DNA of 64,000 nucleotides from Acidimicrobiales bacterium (lineage in GTDB: Bacteria; Actinomycetota; Acidimicrobiia; Acidimicrobiales; Iamiaceae). The notes under the pieces were generated by a model. The model was given only the letters and a program-made list of their open reading frames with translations, was not told where the DNA came from and ran no database searches. Shown here one piece after another: positions 26,066 through 34,428 of the stretch (within the stretch, counting starts at the first letter, position 1; every line of letters begins with the position of its first letter). The stretch covers positions 1 through 64,000 of the forward strand of contig JAODBM010000002.1 in NCBI GenBank assembly GCA_025463985.1, in the 5' to 3' direction. The position numbers and the translations under genes were made by a program.

Positions 26066-26980
26066 ATGTGCCCGAGGACCGACGAGCCCCTGCCCGCCGC
26101 GCCGACGTCCCTAGGAGCCGACCGCTTCGAGCTGCTGGCCACGGTGATGACCTCGGGCATCCTCGCCGCCGACGCGCTCGGGCACGTCGAGTACGCCAAC
26201 CCCGCCGCCATCGAGCTGTTCTGGAGCGATGTCGATCGCCTGCTCGGCACGGGCTGGCTCCAGGTCGTCCACCCCGAGGACCGCGCCGAGATGGCGGCCA
26301 CGGCCGAGCGGGCCGTGAGCACCGGCACCCACGCCAGCGCGACCGGCCGGATCGACGTGCTCGGTCACGACCGATGGGTGCGGGCCCGGTTCCACGCCAT
26401 GCGCACCGACGGGACGACGCTCGGCTGGGTGGCCACGTTCGATGACATCACCACCGAACGCGAGGCGGCCGCCGAGCTCACCCGCCGCGCCACGCATGAC
26501 CCGCTCACCGGCTTGCCGAACCGAGCCCTGCTGCTGGACCGCCTGGCGTTCGCGCTGGCCCGCATGCGGCGCAACGGGGGCGCGGTCACCGCGCTGTACC
26601 TCGACCTCGACCAGTTCAAGTCCATCAACGACGAGCGCGGCCACGCCACCGGCGACAAGGTCCTGGTGGAGGTGGCCGAGCGCATCCGCCACACGGTCCG
26701 GGCCACCGACACCGCGGCGCGCATCGGCGGCGACGAGTTCGTGCTGGTCTGCGAAGGCGGCACGCTGCCGGAGATCCATCGCATGGCCGAGCGCCTCGCC
26801 GACGCCGTCGCCAAGCCGATGCTCCTCGGCGAGCAGGAAGAGCACGTCGCCGTGTCGATCGGCGGCGCCTCTACCTCCCACGCGTCGATCGACAGTCGCA
26901 CGCTGCTCGGCCATGCCGATCAGGCCATGTATCGAGCGAAGCGCCTCGGGGCGGGCATCGAGCTCGTCGAGATCCCCTGA
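26066..26980 (+). CDS. PAS-GGDEF diguanylate cyclase
   Basis: A 304-residue cytoplasmic protein with a PAS domain (about residues 20-135; GILAADALGHVEYANPAAIELF, FDDITTERE) and a GGDEF domain (about 145-300; THDPLTGLPNRALLLDRL, LDLDQFKSINDERGHATGDKVL). The active-site loop is RIGGDEFVLV, complete, so it should make cyclic di-GMP. The I-site RATD lies five residues before GGDEF, so product inhibition is expected. No EAL domain or membrane segment is seen. The start is ATG 26066; earlier in-frame codons are low-complexity read-through. Confidence 0.92.
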   Translation: MCPRTDEPLPAAPTSLGADRFELLATVMTSGILAADALGHVEYANPAAIELFWSDVDRLLGTGWLQVVHPEDRAEMAATAERAVSTGTHASATGRIDVLGHDRWVRARFHAMRTDGTTLGWVATFDDITTEREAAAELTRRATHDPLTGLPNRALLLDRLAFALARMRRNGGAVTALYLDLDQFKSINDERGHATGDKVLVEVAERIRHTVRATDTAARIGGDEFVLVCEGGTLPEIHRMAERLADAVAKPMLLGEQEEHVAVSIGGASTSHASIDSRTLLGHADQAMYRAKRLGAGIELVEIP

Positions 26981-26983
26981 GGC

Positions 26984-28051
26984 TCAGGCGAAGGTGAGCA
27001 CGGCGCGGTTGAGCTTGCCGGCGTGCATGTCGTCGAGCGCCTGCTGCACGTCGGCCGGCGCGTACGTGCCCGACACGAGCTCGTCGAGCTTGAGCCGGCC
27101 GGCCTTGTAGAGCGCGATGAGCATGGGGATGTCGTGGTGCGGCCGGGTGCTGCCGTAGCGGCAGCCGAGGATCGACTTGTCGTTGTAGAGCGTGTTGATC
27201 ACGAAGCTGGCCTCGGTGCCGAACTTGGGCACGCCGAGCAGCACGCACGAGCCGCCCCAGTCGAGCAGGTCGATGGCCTGGCGGACGAGCCCCGGGTGGC
27301 CGACGCACTCGAACGCGTGGTCGACGCCGGTCGGGCAGATCTCGCGCACCGCGGCGGCGGTGTCGACGTCGGGACCGGCGCAGATGAAGTGGGTCGCGCC
27401 GAACTCGAGAGCAGCGGCCTCCTTGGCCGGGTTGGTGTCGACGGCGATGATCGGGAGCGCGTCCGACAGGCGCAGACCCTGGATGACGTTGAGGCCGATG
27501 CCGCCCAGCCCGATCACCAGGGCCGACTGCCCGTGCGTCGGCTTGGCCCGGTTGAACACGGCGCCGACGCCCGTGACCACGGCACAGCCGATGAGGCACG
27601 CCGACGAGAAGGGCACGTCGCGATCGATGACCACCGCCTGGGACTCGCTCACGACGGTCGTCTCGGCGAACACCCCCGCGTTGGCGAACTGGAAGGCCCG
27701 CTCCCCCGCCACCCTGAACGGTGCGTGGATCTTGCCGGCCGTGTCACGGCAGTGGGTGGGCTGGCCCCGATCGCACGCGGCGCACTGGCCGCAGCTGCCG
27801 AGCGTGGTCAGCACCACGTGGTCGCCGACGTGCACCTTCCGCACCGCGTCGCCGACCGCCTCGACCACGCCGGCCCCTTCGTGGCCCATGACCGCGGGCG
27901 TGGGGAACGGGATCGTCCCGTCCACCACGCTGACGTCGCTGTGGCACAGCCCCGCCGCGTGGACGCGGACGCGCACCTCATGGGCCCGCGGGTCGCGCAC
28001 CTCCACGTCGTCGCGCACCTCGAGCTGCCCGGTCCACACGATGGCCTTCAC
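26984..28051 (-). CDS. Zinc-dependent medium-chain alcohol dehydrogenase
   Basis: A 355-residue MDR-superfamily dehydrogenase. The catalytic zinc ligands lie in AGLCHSDVSVV and GHEGAG, with a third Cys in LIGCAVVTGVGA. The structural zinc site is CGQCAACDRGQPTHC, and the NAD loop is VIGLGGIGLNVIQG. GTG 28051 is preceded by a strong GAGGAGG site. It lies 76 bp downstream of an aldehyde dehydrogenase gene on the same strand, a combination that could oxidise an alcohol to an acid. The aldehyde dehydrogenase promoter has a KstR-like palindrome, so a steroid or lipid substrate is possible. Confidence 0.92.
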   Translation of the reverse strand: MKAIVWTGQLEVRDDVEVRDPRAHEVRVRVHAAGLCHSDVSVVDGTIPFPTPAVMGHEGAGVVEAVGDAVRKVHVGDHVVLTTLGSCGQCAACDRGQPTHCRDTAGKIHAPFRVAGERAFQFANAGVFAETTVVSESQAVVIDRDVPFSSACLIGCAVVTGVGAVFNRAKPTHGQSALVIGLGGIGLNVIQGLRLSDALPIIAVDTNPAKEAAALEFGATHFICAGPDVDTAAAVREICPTGVDHAFECVGHPGLVRQAIDLLDWGGSCVLLGVPKFGTEASFVINTLYNDKSILGCRYGSTRPHHDIPMLIALYKAGRLKLDELVSGTYAPADVQQALDDMHAGKLNRAVLTFA

Positions 28052-28127
28052 ATCAGCCTCCTCGGCTTCCAAACATCTCGGACCGGGTTGGGATCCGGTG
28101 GCCAGCTGGGTCGCCCCGGCGCCGGCG

Positions 28128-29579
28128 TCATCCCTTCCAGATGATCGACTGCATCTCGCTGTACGCGTGCAAGCCCCACGACCCGCCGTCGCGCCCGACC
28201 CCGCTGTGCTTGAAGCCGCCGAACGCCGCCTCGTGATTGCGCTGCAGGGTGTTGATGCCGACGTTGCCCGCCTGCAGCTGCTTGGCCACGGTCATGGCCC
28301 GGGCACTGTCGGCGGAGAACACGTAGTCGTACAGGCCGTAGGGGCTGTCGTTGGCGATGGCGATGGCCTCGTCGTCGTCGTCGAACGGGATGGCCACGAT
28401 GACCGGGCCGAAGATCTCTTCGCGGGCGGCGAGCATCTGGTTCGTGGCGTCGGCGAGCAGGGTGGGCGCCACGTAGAACCCGCGATCGAGCTGGGGCCGC
28501 TTCCCGCCGGCCACCACGGTGGCCCCCTCGTCGAGCGCGGAGCGCACGAACCCCTCGACCCGATCGCGGTGGGCGCCGGTGATGACCGGCCCGACCACCG
28601 TGTCGCGCTCGAGCGGGTCGCCGACCTTGAGGTGCCCGGCCATGCCGGCGAGCTTCGCCACGACCTCGTCGTAGACGCCCCGTTGGACCACGAGGCGCGT
28701 GGGCGCAGTGCAGATCTGGCCCGAGTGGAACGTCCACGTGCTCGACACGTTGGCGAGCACGTCGCCCAGGTCGGCGTCGTCGAACACGATGGCCGCACCC
28801 TTGCCGCCCAGCTCGAGCAGCAGCCGCTTCATGCCCCGGCCCGCGACCTCGGCGATGCGACAGCCGACGGCGGTCGAGCCGGTGAACGACACCATGTCGA
28901 CGGCGGGCGAGGCCACGAGCGCCTCGGCCGGCTCGACGGTCTTGGAAGACACGACGTTGACCACCCCGCGCGGGAACCCCGCCTCGGCGAAGACCTCGCA
29001 CATGCGGATCACGGCCAGCGGGTCCTGCCACGCCGGCTTCACGACCACGGTGTTGCCCATCGCCAGCGCCGGCGCGAGCTTGCCGGCCATGTTGGTCATC
29101 GGGAAGTTGTAGGACGCGATGCAGGCCACGACGCCGACCGGTGCCCGGTGCTCGAGCGCCCCGATGATGCCGCCGGGCGCGAGCGGCGTGGTGGGCATGA
29201 CGGCCGGCGGCAGCGGCACGATGTTCGACTCGACCTGGCTGTAGCGGCGGAAGCGGGTCGCGGCCTGCGGGACCTGCAGCGTCTTGGCCACGCGCATGGT
29301 GGCGCCGGTCTCGGCCTGCAGCAACGCGACCAGCTCGTCGCGCCGGGCGTCGAGCAGGTCTGCAGCCTTGGCCAGCAGGGCGCAGCGCTCCTCGGGCGAG
29401 GTCCGTGCCCAGCCGGGCTGCGCCGCCTTGGCCGCCGCGCACGCGGCGTCGGCATCGGCGACCGAGGCGTTCGGCGCTTCGCCCACGACCTGTTCGCTGG
29501 CGGGGTTGACGATGTCGTAGCCGCCGTCACCGGCGTCGACCCACGCCCCTCCGATCAGCAGCCCGTACTCGCTCGCCAT
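28128..29579 (-). CDS. Aldehyde dehydrogenase family protein
   Basis: A 483-residue NAD(P)-dependent aldehyde dehydrogenase. The N-terminal LIGGAWVDAGDGGYDIVNPAS, the fold-specific GVVACIASYNFPMTNMAGKLAPAL, the NAD-binding FTGSTAVG, the general base Glu in LLLELGGKGA and the nucleophile Cys in HSGQICTAPTRL are all present. EEIFGPV and GGFKHSGVGRDGG lie near the C-terminus. ATG 29579 is chosen because the KstR-like palindrome at 29589-29602 sits just upstream and would fall inside a longer frame. It is followed by the alcohol dehydrogenase gene. Confidence 0.92.
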   Translation of the reverse strand: MASEYGLLIGGAWVDAGDGGYDIVNPASEQVVGEAPNASVADADAACAAAKAAQPGWARTSPEERCALLAKAADLLDARRDELVALLQAETGATMRVAKTLQVPQAATRFRRYSQVESNIVPLPPAVMPTTPLAPGGIIGALEHRAPVGVVACIASYNFPMTNMAGKLAPALAMGNTVVVKPAWQDPLAVIRMCEVFAEAGFPRGVVNVVSSKTVEPAEALVASPAVDMVSFTGSTAVGCRIAEVAGRGMKRLLLELGGKGAAIVFDDADLGDVLANVSSTWTFHSGQICTAPTRLVVQRGVYDEVVAKLAGMAGHLKVGDPLERDTVVGPVITGAHRDRVEGFVRSALDEGATVVAGGKRPQLDRGFYVAPTLLADATNQMLAAREEIFGPVIVAIPFDDDDEAIAIANDSPYGLYDYVFSADSARAMTVAKQLQAGNVGINTLQRNHEAAFGGFKHSGVGRDGGSWGLHAYSEMQSIIWKG

Positions 29580-29588
29580 GGGCAGAAC

Positions 29589-29602
29589 TGTAACGCGTTC
29601 TA
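29589..29602. promoter_or_regulatory. KstR-like operator, site 1
   Basis: TGTAACGCGTTCTA fits the published KstR consensus TnnAACnnGTTnnA exactly. It lies 10 bp upstream of the aldehyde dehydrogenase ATG. KstR is the cholesterol-catabolism repressor of mycobacteria and rhodococci. No KstR gene is seen in this window. Confidence 0.6.
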
Positions 29603-29646
29603 GTTCCGCCGCCGGCACGGCGGGGGCGGCGGCAGGGCGTCGGCCG

Positions 29647-29826
29647 CTAGAGGTGCGGGCGGGGCAACGCGGCGGGGATGCTGCCGACGGTGCGTCGAAG
29701 GCGCCGCACGATCACGTAGCTCGCCACCAAGGCGGCGACCGTCCAGGCGCGGGCGTCGGTCAGCAGATCCATCGGCCGATCGGGCCAGAGGTGGTCGTGC
29801 GCTTCTCGATCGACGTGGTCGGCCAT
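29647..29826 (-). CDS. Small single-pass membrane protein
   Basis: A 59-residue reading frame from ATG 29826 to TAG 29647. The N-terminal half is polar and His/Asp-rich (MADHVDREAHDHLWPDRP). A single hydrophobic helix WTVAALVASYVIV (about residues 28-40) is followed by a basic stop-transfer RRLRR and a short tail. The layout fits a type I-like small membrane protein. It stands alone between the aldehyde dehydrogenase promoter and two secreted-protein genes. I do not recognise a family. Confidence 0.5.
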   Translation of the reverse strand: MADHVDREAHDHLWPDRPMDLLTDARAWTVAALVASYVIVRRLRRTVGSIPAALPRPHL

Positions 29827-29920
29827 GGACCTTGGACGGTACCCGGCCCATCGCCTGATGGAGCCGCGCGGATGTCACACATCTCTCACAACGATGGGCT
29901 GCCCACCCCCGCGGCATCGC

Positions 29921-30616
29921 TCACCAGGTGGCGGCCACCGAGACCGTGAAGTCGTAGTACCAGTGGCCGCCGCTCTGGTTGGCGCTCCACGACGCGATGG
30001 TCGGGGCGCGGTGCTCGGGCGTGACCAGCTTGGCGAAGCAGATCTTCGGCACGTGGTACACGCTGTCGACGACGCCGTACGCCCCCAGCACGACCCGCAG
30101 CGGCGGCATGGTGAGCGCCTTCTCGCCTCCAGGGCCGCGGCGCACGATCGCGGCCGCGGTCGAGGTGGTGAGCGGCCCGTCCTCGCGCAGGCTGGTCGGA
30201 TCCACGATCCAGGCGCCACCCTTTCGCTTGAAGCGGACGTCCTTGCACGACACCTTGCCGAAGTAGCCAGTGGCGACCGTGTCGACGTCGCCGACGGCCT
30301 TCGCGGATTCCGCGTCGAGCCGCACGTCGGCGAACGAGGCGGAGAACTCCGGGAGCAAGTCGTGCCTGAACCTCACGCCGTGCACGACATCGCCCTGCTC
30401 TGGGTCGAATTCGGCGACCCTCCATGGAGGGGCTGGCGAGGGTGCCGGTGGCTTGGGATGTGGGTGCGATGGCGGGCAACCTTCGGGGGGATTCGCGGTG
30501 TCGCACGGGTTGATGGCCGCGGCCCGGGACGCGCCGAGCCCGATGCCTGAGACCGCCAACGCCGCGGTCGTGGCGACGCACCTTGCCCGCAACCAGCGGG
30601 CTCCTGACCCGGTCAT
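29921..30616 (-). CDS. Secreted protein, paralogue of the adjacent upstream gene
   Basis: A 231-residue protein with a signal peptide (RWLRARCVATTAALAVSGIG, then ASRAAA). Directly after the predicted cleavage site comes INPCDTANPPEGCPPSHPHP, followed by a Pro-rich linker and a mostly beta domain containing two further Cys (SCKDVRF, KICFAKL). The same post-signal motif opens the neighbouring gene product, so the two arose by duplication. ATG 30616 overlaps the neighbour's TGA. Function unknown; I do not recognise the domain. Confidence 0.75.
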   Translation of the reverse strand: MTGSGARWLRARCVATTAALAVSGIGLGASRAAAINPCDTANPPEGCPPSHPHPKPPAPSPAPPWRVAEFDPEQGDVVHGVRFRHDLLPEFSASFADVRLDAESAKAVGDVDTVATGYFGKVSCKDVRFKRKGGAWIVDPTSLREDGPLTTSTAAAIVRRGPGGEKALTMPPLRVVLGAYGVVDSVYHVPKICFAKLVTPEHRAPTIASWSANQSGGHWYYDFTVSVAATW

Positions 30617-31239
30617 GTGACCTGCTCGACCTTCGCCTCGATGGTCACGGCGAGCGGATCGCCCAGTCGCTCGTCGATGCGGGTGCGGGAGCGGTCGATC
30701 GACGACTTGGTGTCGGGTGGCGTGGACACCCATGCCTTGCACCACGACGCCGGGTTGGCGGCGGGCATGTCGACCTGCAGCTGGGGGACGACCATCACCT
30801 TGGTGCCCTCCAACCTGCCGTCGGGACCACGATGGACCGGAGCGCCCGGGTCGAGATCGACCTTGGCCGGCGCCGACGTTGCACTGCCGTTGGAGCACTC
30901 GACGTGGCCGACATAGCCCCGTGCCGGCGAGCCCGGCTTGCCCTGGAAGCCGGTCGTGTAGGGGTCGAGCCGGATGCGCTGGAAGGAGACGTCGACCCAG
31001 CCGGTCCAGGCCCCGGGGGTGACGGCGAACTGGTAGATCTCCGGTGCGACCGGAGGTGGCGGGCGACGCGGCGGGTGCGCGTGCAGAGGCGGGCAGCCTT
31101 CGGGCGGCGTCGCCGTCTCACACGGGTTGATCGCGCCGGCCGATGGCGCCGAGAGCACGAATGCGCATCCGCACGACGCAACGGTGAGCCCGAAGGTCAC
31201 GAGGTTTGAGGCGGGACTTCTCCCGCGATGGGCTGACAT
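30613..31239 (-). CDS. Secreted protein with Cys-rich N-terminal motif
   Basis: A 208-residue protein with a signal peptide (NLVTFGLTVASCGCAFVLSA, then PSAGA) and mature N-terminus INPCETATPPEGCPPLHAHP. A Pro-rich linker and a beta-rich domain with Cys in HVECSNGS and SWCKAWVS follow. ATG 31239 has a strong GGAGG site, which lies in a small hairpin (CCACGAC and GTCGTGG, 31250-31269). It is first in a two-gene unit with its paralogue at 29921, overlapping by 4 bp. The four conserved Cys suggest disulfides outside the cell. Function unknown. Confidence 0.75.
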   Translation of the reverse strand: MSAHRGRSPASNLVTFGLTVASCGCAFVLSAPSAGAINPCETATPPEGCPPLHAHPPRRPPPPVAPEIYQFAVTPGAWTGWVDVSFQRIRLDPYTTGFQGKPGSPARGYVGHVECSNGSATSAPAKVDLDPGAPVHRGPDGRLEGTKVMVVPQLQVDMPAANPASWCKAWVSTPPDTKSSIDRSRTRIDERLGDPLAVTIEAKVEQVT

Positions 31240-31391
31240 CTTTTGTCCTCCACGACGTTGATGTCGTGGAAGGGTTCCCGCGCCGTTCGCCGCCGACACG
31301 GCGGTTCTCCGTGCACGTCAGCGAGCGAGGGCGTCCCTGCACGGTCGCCGATGGTGCTCGGGGCCTGCCCGCGTCGCGACCGGATGGCTCG

Positions 31392-32582
31392 TCAGCGGTC
31401 GAAGTCGAGGTGCAGCATCTTGATGGCGTTGCCGCGGACCAGCTTGTAGATGGTCTCGGTCGGCAGGTGACCCATCAGCTTCTTGGCCGTCTCGAGCGTG
31501 TGCGGCCACGTCGAGTCCGAGTGCGGGTAGTCGGTCTCGAACGTGATGTTGTCCTCGCCCACCACGTCGAGGCTGGCAAGCCCGTGCACGTCGTCGAAGA
31601 AGCAGCCGTACACCTGGCGGTAGTAGTAGGTGCTCGGGGGCTCGGTCACGATGCCGGCGACCCCGCCCCATGCCCGGTTGTCCTCCCAGACCTTGTCGGC
31701 CCGCTCGAGGATGTAGGGAATCCACCCGATCTGGCCTTCGCTGTACGCGATGGTGAGCTCGGGGAACTTCACCAGGTTGCCGCTGAAAAGCCAGTCGGTC
31801 AGCGACGACATGGCGTTGCCGAACGTCAGCGTGGAGCCCACGGCGGCCGGCGCGTCAGCAGATGTGGACGGCATCTTCGACGACGAGCCGATGTGCATGT
31901 TGATGGTGGTCTTGGTCTCCTCGCAGGCGCGAAAGAACGGGTCCCAGTAGTCGCTGTGGATCGACGGAAGGCCGAGGTACGGCGGGATCTCGCTGAAGCA
32001 CACGGCGTGCACGCCGCGCTCAGCGTTGCGGTAGATCTCCTGCGCCGCGAGCTGGACGTCCCACAGCTGGATGATGATCAGCGGGATGAGCCGGCCGCCG
32101 GATCCGGCGCACCACTCGTCCACCATCCAGTCGTTGTATGCCTTGACGCAGAGGTCGGCCAGATCCTTGTCGGTGGCCTCCATGAACGTCTGGCCGCAGA
32201 ACCGCGGGAAGCTCGGGAACGCCAGCGATGCTTCGGTGTGGTTGACGTCCATGTCCTCGAGCCGGGCCACTGGATCCCAGCAGCCGCGCCGCATCTCTTC
32301 GTAGGTGATGCCGGTGACCTTGACCTCGTCGCGGTCGAAGCCCGCGGCGGCGGACAGCCGGGTCTGCGGCACCCGCTTGTCCTCGAAGAGCCACCAGTCG
32401 CACCGATCGCCTTCGGGGTCGGGCCGGTAGCTGAAGTTGCCGCCCACGAACTGCATGATGCCGCGCTCTTGCACGACGTGGGGACCCACGTCCTGGTACT
32501 TCTCGGGGAGGCGGTCCTGCCACACGGTGGCGTGCTCGATGACGTGATCATCGACGGAGATGATCTTCGGGAAGTCCTGCAT
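31392..32582 (-). CDS. Amidohydrolase family 2 metal-dependent hydrolase
   Basis: A 396-residue TIM-barrel hydrolase of the ACMSD-like amidohydrolase 2 family. It opens with IISVDDHVIEH, a metal-binding loop. RFCGQTFMEA, YNDWMVDEWC, GVHAVCFSEIPPYLGLPSIHS, TINMHIGSSSKMP with a ligand His, and ITFETDYPHSDSTWP with the catalytic Asp follow. A close paralogue is at 47423-48667. Both have operator palindromes immediately upstream, so they belong to the same regulon. Members of this family decarboxylate or hydrolyse ring-derived acids, but the substrate here is not known. Confidence 0.88.
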   Translation of the reverse strand: MQDFPKIISVDDHVIEHATVWQDRLPEKYQDVGPHVVQERGIMQFVGGNFSYRPDPEGDRCDWWLFEDKRVPQTRLSAAAGFDRDEVKVTGITYEEMRRGCWDPVARLEDMDVNHTEASLAFPSFPRFCGQTFMEATDKDLADLCVKAYNDWMVDEWCAGSGGRLIPLIIIQLWDVQLAAQEIYRNAERGVHAVCFSEIPPYLGLPSIHSDYWDPFFRACEETKTTINMHIGSSSKMPSTSADAPAAVGSTLTFGNAMSSLTDWLFSGNLVKFPELTIAYSEGQIGWIPYILERADKVWEDNRAWGGVAGIVTEPPSTYYYRQVYGCFFDDVHGLASLDVVGEDNITFETDYPHSDSTWPHTLETAKKLMGHLPTETIYKLVRGNAIKMLHLDFDR

Positions 32583-32602
32583 GATCGCGTGCTACCCCTG
32601 AC

Positions 32603-32617
32603 CTGACGGGTCGTCAG
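32603..32617. promoter_or_regulatory. TetR-type operator palindrome, site 7
   Basis: CTGACGGGTCGTCAG, both half sites exact, 20 bp upstream of the amidohydrolase ATG at 32582. Confidence 0.75.
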
Positions 32618-32645
32618 ATGGTTGGTGGGCCGTCGTGGCGAGTGT

Positions 32646-33440
32646 TCACCACAGCTGGTCGGTGTAGGTGTCGGTGCCGGGGACCGTGGCCCGGAACGGC
32701 GAGACGAACACGAGCTCGCCAAGGCCAGCGGCCGCGAACTCGTGGCCGAGGCCGGCGAACCGGTCGTCCCACACGTCGCGGATCTCGTCGTCGACGAACC
32801 AGAGCTGGCAGAACCGGTCGACGGCGTCGTCGCGCGGCACGTCGCTCGGCGCGCCGGCCGCCATCGGGATGGCGGTGAGCTCGGCGCCGACGACGCCGAG
32901 CTGCGGGCGGGCGCGGAACCAGGCGTCGACGGTGTCGAGGTCGACCCCGGCGGCGGGCTGGCCGACCACGAGCACGACGTACGGCGAGCGGTGGTCGAGC
33001 GCCAGCTCCACGGGCACGCCGTCGGGCTCCTCGAACTCGGTGCGGAACTTGTACATCAGCGTGTGGACGTGGTCGCGGTGCGGGAACATCCGGTCCTGCT
33101 CGATGAGCCACTGCACCTGCTCGGTGCCCCAGCGGATCCACGGCCCGAAGCCGCCGGCGAGCACCCAGTAGAGGGCCAGGTACGAGCCGCCCAGCGGGTC
33201 GGGCACCACGGGTGAGGCCTCCGGGTAGCGCAGCGCCTTGAGGTCGCGGGTGCACACGTAGCGGGCGCCGCTGATCGTCCACGCGCCGATCATGCAGCCG
33301 GCGTAGAAGTGATCCCGCTCGTACCAGCGGTTGTAGGCGACCTCGTGGCCCCGGTGCGGCTCCACGATCGTCACCAGGGCGCCGCCCAGCCGCACCGGCC
33401 GCTCGCCGGTCTTGCCGCTCCCCAGGTCCTGCTGTGCCAT
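32646..33440 (-). CDS. Conserved protein of unknown function, dimeric alpha-beta barrel-like
   Basis: A 264-residue soluble protein with no signal or membrane segment. The N-terminal segment ALVTIVEPHRGHEVAYNRWYERDHFYAGCMIGAW resembles EthD/heme-degrading type alpha-beta barrel domains, in which the WYxxxH pattern is common. A second similar unit, starting VVLVVGQPAAGVDLDTVDAWFRAR, suggests an internally duplicated barrel. The KstR-like palindrome upstream suggests a link to steroid metabolism. The exact function cannot be named. Confidence 0.7.
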   Translation of the reverse strand: MAQQDLGSGKTGERPVRLGGALVTIVEPHRGHEVAYNRWYERDHFYAGCMIGAWTISGARYVCTRDLKALRYPEASPVVPDPLGGSYLALYWVLAGGFGPWIRWGTEQVQWLIEQDRMFPHRDHVHTLMYKFRTEFEEPDGVPVELALDHRSPYVVLVVGQPAAGVDLDTVDAWFRARPQLGVVGAELTAIPMAAGAPSDVPRDDAVDRFCQLWFVDDEIRDVWDDRFAGLGHEFAAAGLGELVFVSPFRATVPGTDTYTDQLW

Positions 33441-33471
33441 GACCGCTCCCTCGTCCCGAACAGCCGCACAC

Positions 33472-33485
33472 TAGAACGCGTTCTC
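33472..33485. promoter_or_regulatory. KstR-like operator, site 2
   Basis: TAGAACGCGTTCTC matches TnnAACnnGTTnnA at all positions but the last. It lies 31 bp upstream of the ATG at 33440, in the same relation to its gene as the site at 29589. Confidence 0.55.
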
Positions 33486-33616
33486 GTTTGGCGCGTTGCG
33501 CCCGCGCCGCGCCGCTCACAACCACCGCGGGTGGGGCGTTTGTGCGGCGGGTCGAGAGGGGTACAACCCTGACGCAGTGGGCCCGGCGTCGGGGGGATGC
33601 ACGGAAGGAGCATCCA

Positions 33617-34063
33617 ATGGTCCGTTGTCGCGCCACCCGACCACTGGTGGCCCTGGCGATCGTCGTCCTGTTCAGCGGTGCTGCCCGACCTGCAGCAGCA
33701 GGACCGACGGCCGGCCCGCGCGCCGGGCCCATCCGCCCGGTGCTGCCCGCACGAGGTCGAACCGCCCGCGCGCACTTCACCCATGGCTGGATCACGGCGA
33801 CCGTCTACTTCGACCGGAGGGAGACGACCGACGCGACGCTGGCCTCGGGTGCCATCCCGGCGTGCCTCATGCTCGCGGCCCACGCCGGGCCCGCCGCCCC
33901 GTTCCTCGGCGCGGCATGCGCCGCGCATGCCACGGCGGTCTGGATCCAAGCCAACCGCGCGCAGTCTCGCCACATGTGCCTCAAGGTGAAGCTCACCTGG
34001 CCCCCGAGCGTGGTCCCGCTCGTCATCTGGCCGGACATCTACGGCGGCGGCTACTGCCGATGA
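33617..34063 (+). CDS. Secreted protein of unknown function
   Basis: A 148-residue protein starting at ATG 33617 with the ribosome-binding site GGAAGGAG. A signal peptide (LVALAIVVLFSGA, then ARPAAA) is followed by a Pro/Arg-rich stretch, then a compact region with TVYFDRRETTD, an Ala-rich hydrophobic stretch and three Cys (IPACLML, GAACAAH, HMCLKV) plus one near the end. The hydrophobic Ala-rich part might cross the membrane. It overlaps the next gene by 4 bp. Not a family I recognise. Confidence 0.65.
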   Translation: MVRCRATRPLVALAIVVLFSGAARPAAAGPTAGPRAGPIRPVLPARGRTARAHFTHGWITATVYFDRRETTDATLASGAIPACLMLAAHAGPAAPFLGAACAAHATAVWIQANRAQSRHMCLKVKLTWPPSVVPLVIWPDIYGGGYCR

Positions 34064-34290
34064 CCTGGACGCTCGACACCTGGATGGACGTCGCTCGCTC
34101 GCCCTGGCGCGGGCGAGAGCGGGCGACCGTCTCCGTCGTCTGGACGCTGGTCACGGCGGCCTTGCTCATCGCAACCTGGCGGAGCCTCGCGTTCTGGCTC
34201 GTCTGCGCGGTGGACCTCGTTCTGTGGTGCGGTGCGGCCTGGCGCTGGTACCTCGCCGATCGCCGAGGACCCCCGCCGGCCAGATCCTGA
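34060..34290 (+). CDS. Small two-helix membrane protein
   Basis: A 76-residue protein starting at ATG 34060, overlapping the TGA of the secreted-protein gene (ATGA). Two hydrophobic helices are visible: TVSVVWTLVTAALLIATW (about residues 23-40) and LAFWLVCAVDLVLWCGAAW (about 43-61), followed by a short polar tail. Translational coupling suggests that it works with the upstream secreted protein. Function unknown. Confidence 0.62.
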   Translation: MTWTLDTWMDVARSPWRGRERATVSVVWTLVTAALLIATWRSLAFWLVCAVDLVLWCGAAWRWYLADRRGPPPARS

Positions 34291-34354
34291 CCGTGCCTCC
34301 CCGGTGACCGGCCGGGCCGCTCAACTGAAGGGTCGCTCGGTCCGGCGCCGTCAA

Positions 34355-34428
34355 GCGTCGCGGGCCGTCGGGCGTCGGGCGTCGGGCGTCGGGCGTCGCG
34401 GGCCGTCGGGCGTCGGGCGTCGGGCGTC
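34355..34428. repeat. Tandem GTCGGGC heptamer array
   Basis: Two copies, 38 bp apart, of a unit beginning GCGTCGCGGGCCGTCGGGC and continuing with further GTCGGGC heptamers, ending at the amidase stop. A simple low-complexity repeat that fills the gap between convergent genes. Confidence 0.75.

Noticed and set aside
23572-26328. A 918-codon open frame on the minus strand across the S53 protease and signalling genes
   Set aside because: It is antisense to three clearly coding genes and has low-complexity, Arg/Gly/Asp/Val-rich composition with no domain. Such long antisense frames are expected at about 70% GC.
34355-34428. Possible CRISPR or satellite array
   Set aside because: The unit is a 7-bp direct repeat with no unique spacers and no cas genes nearby; it is simple low-complexity sequence.
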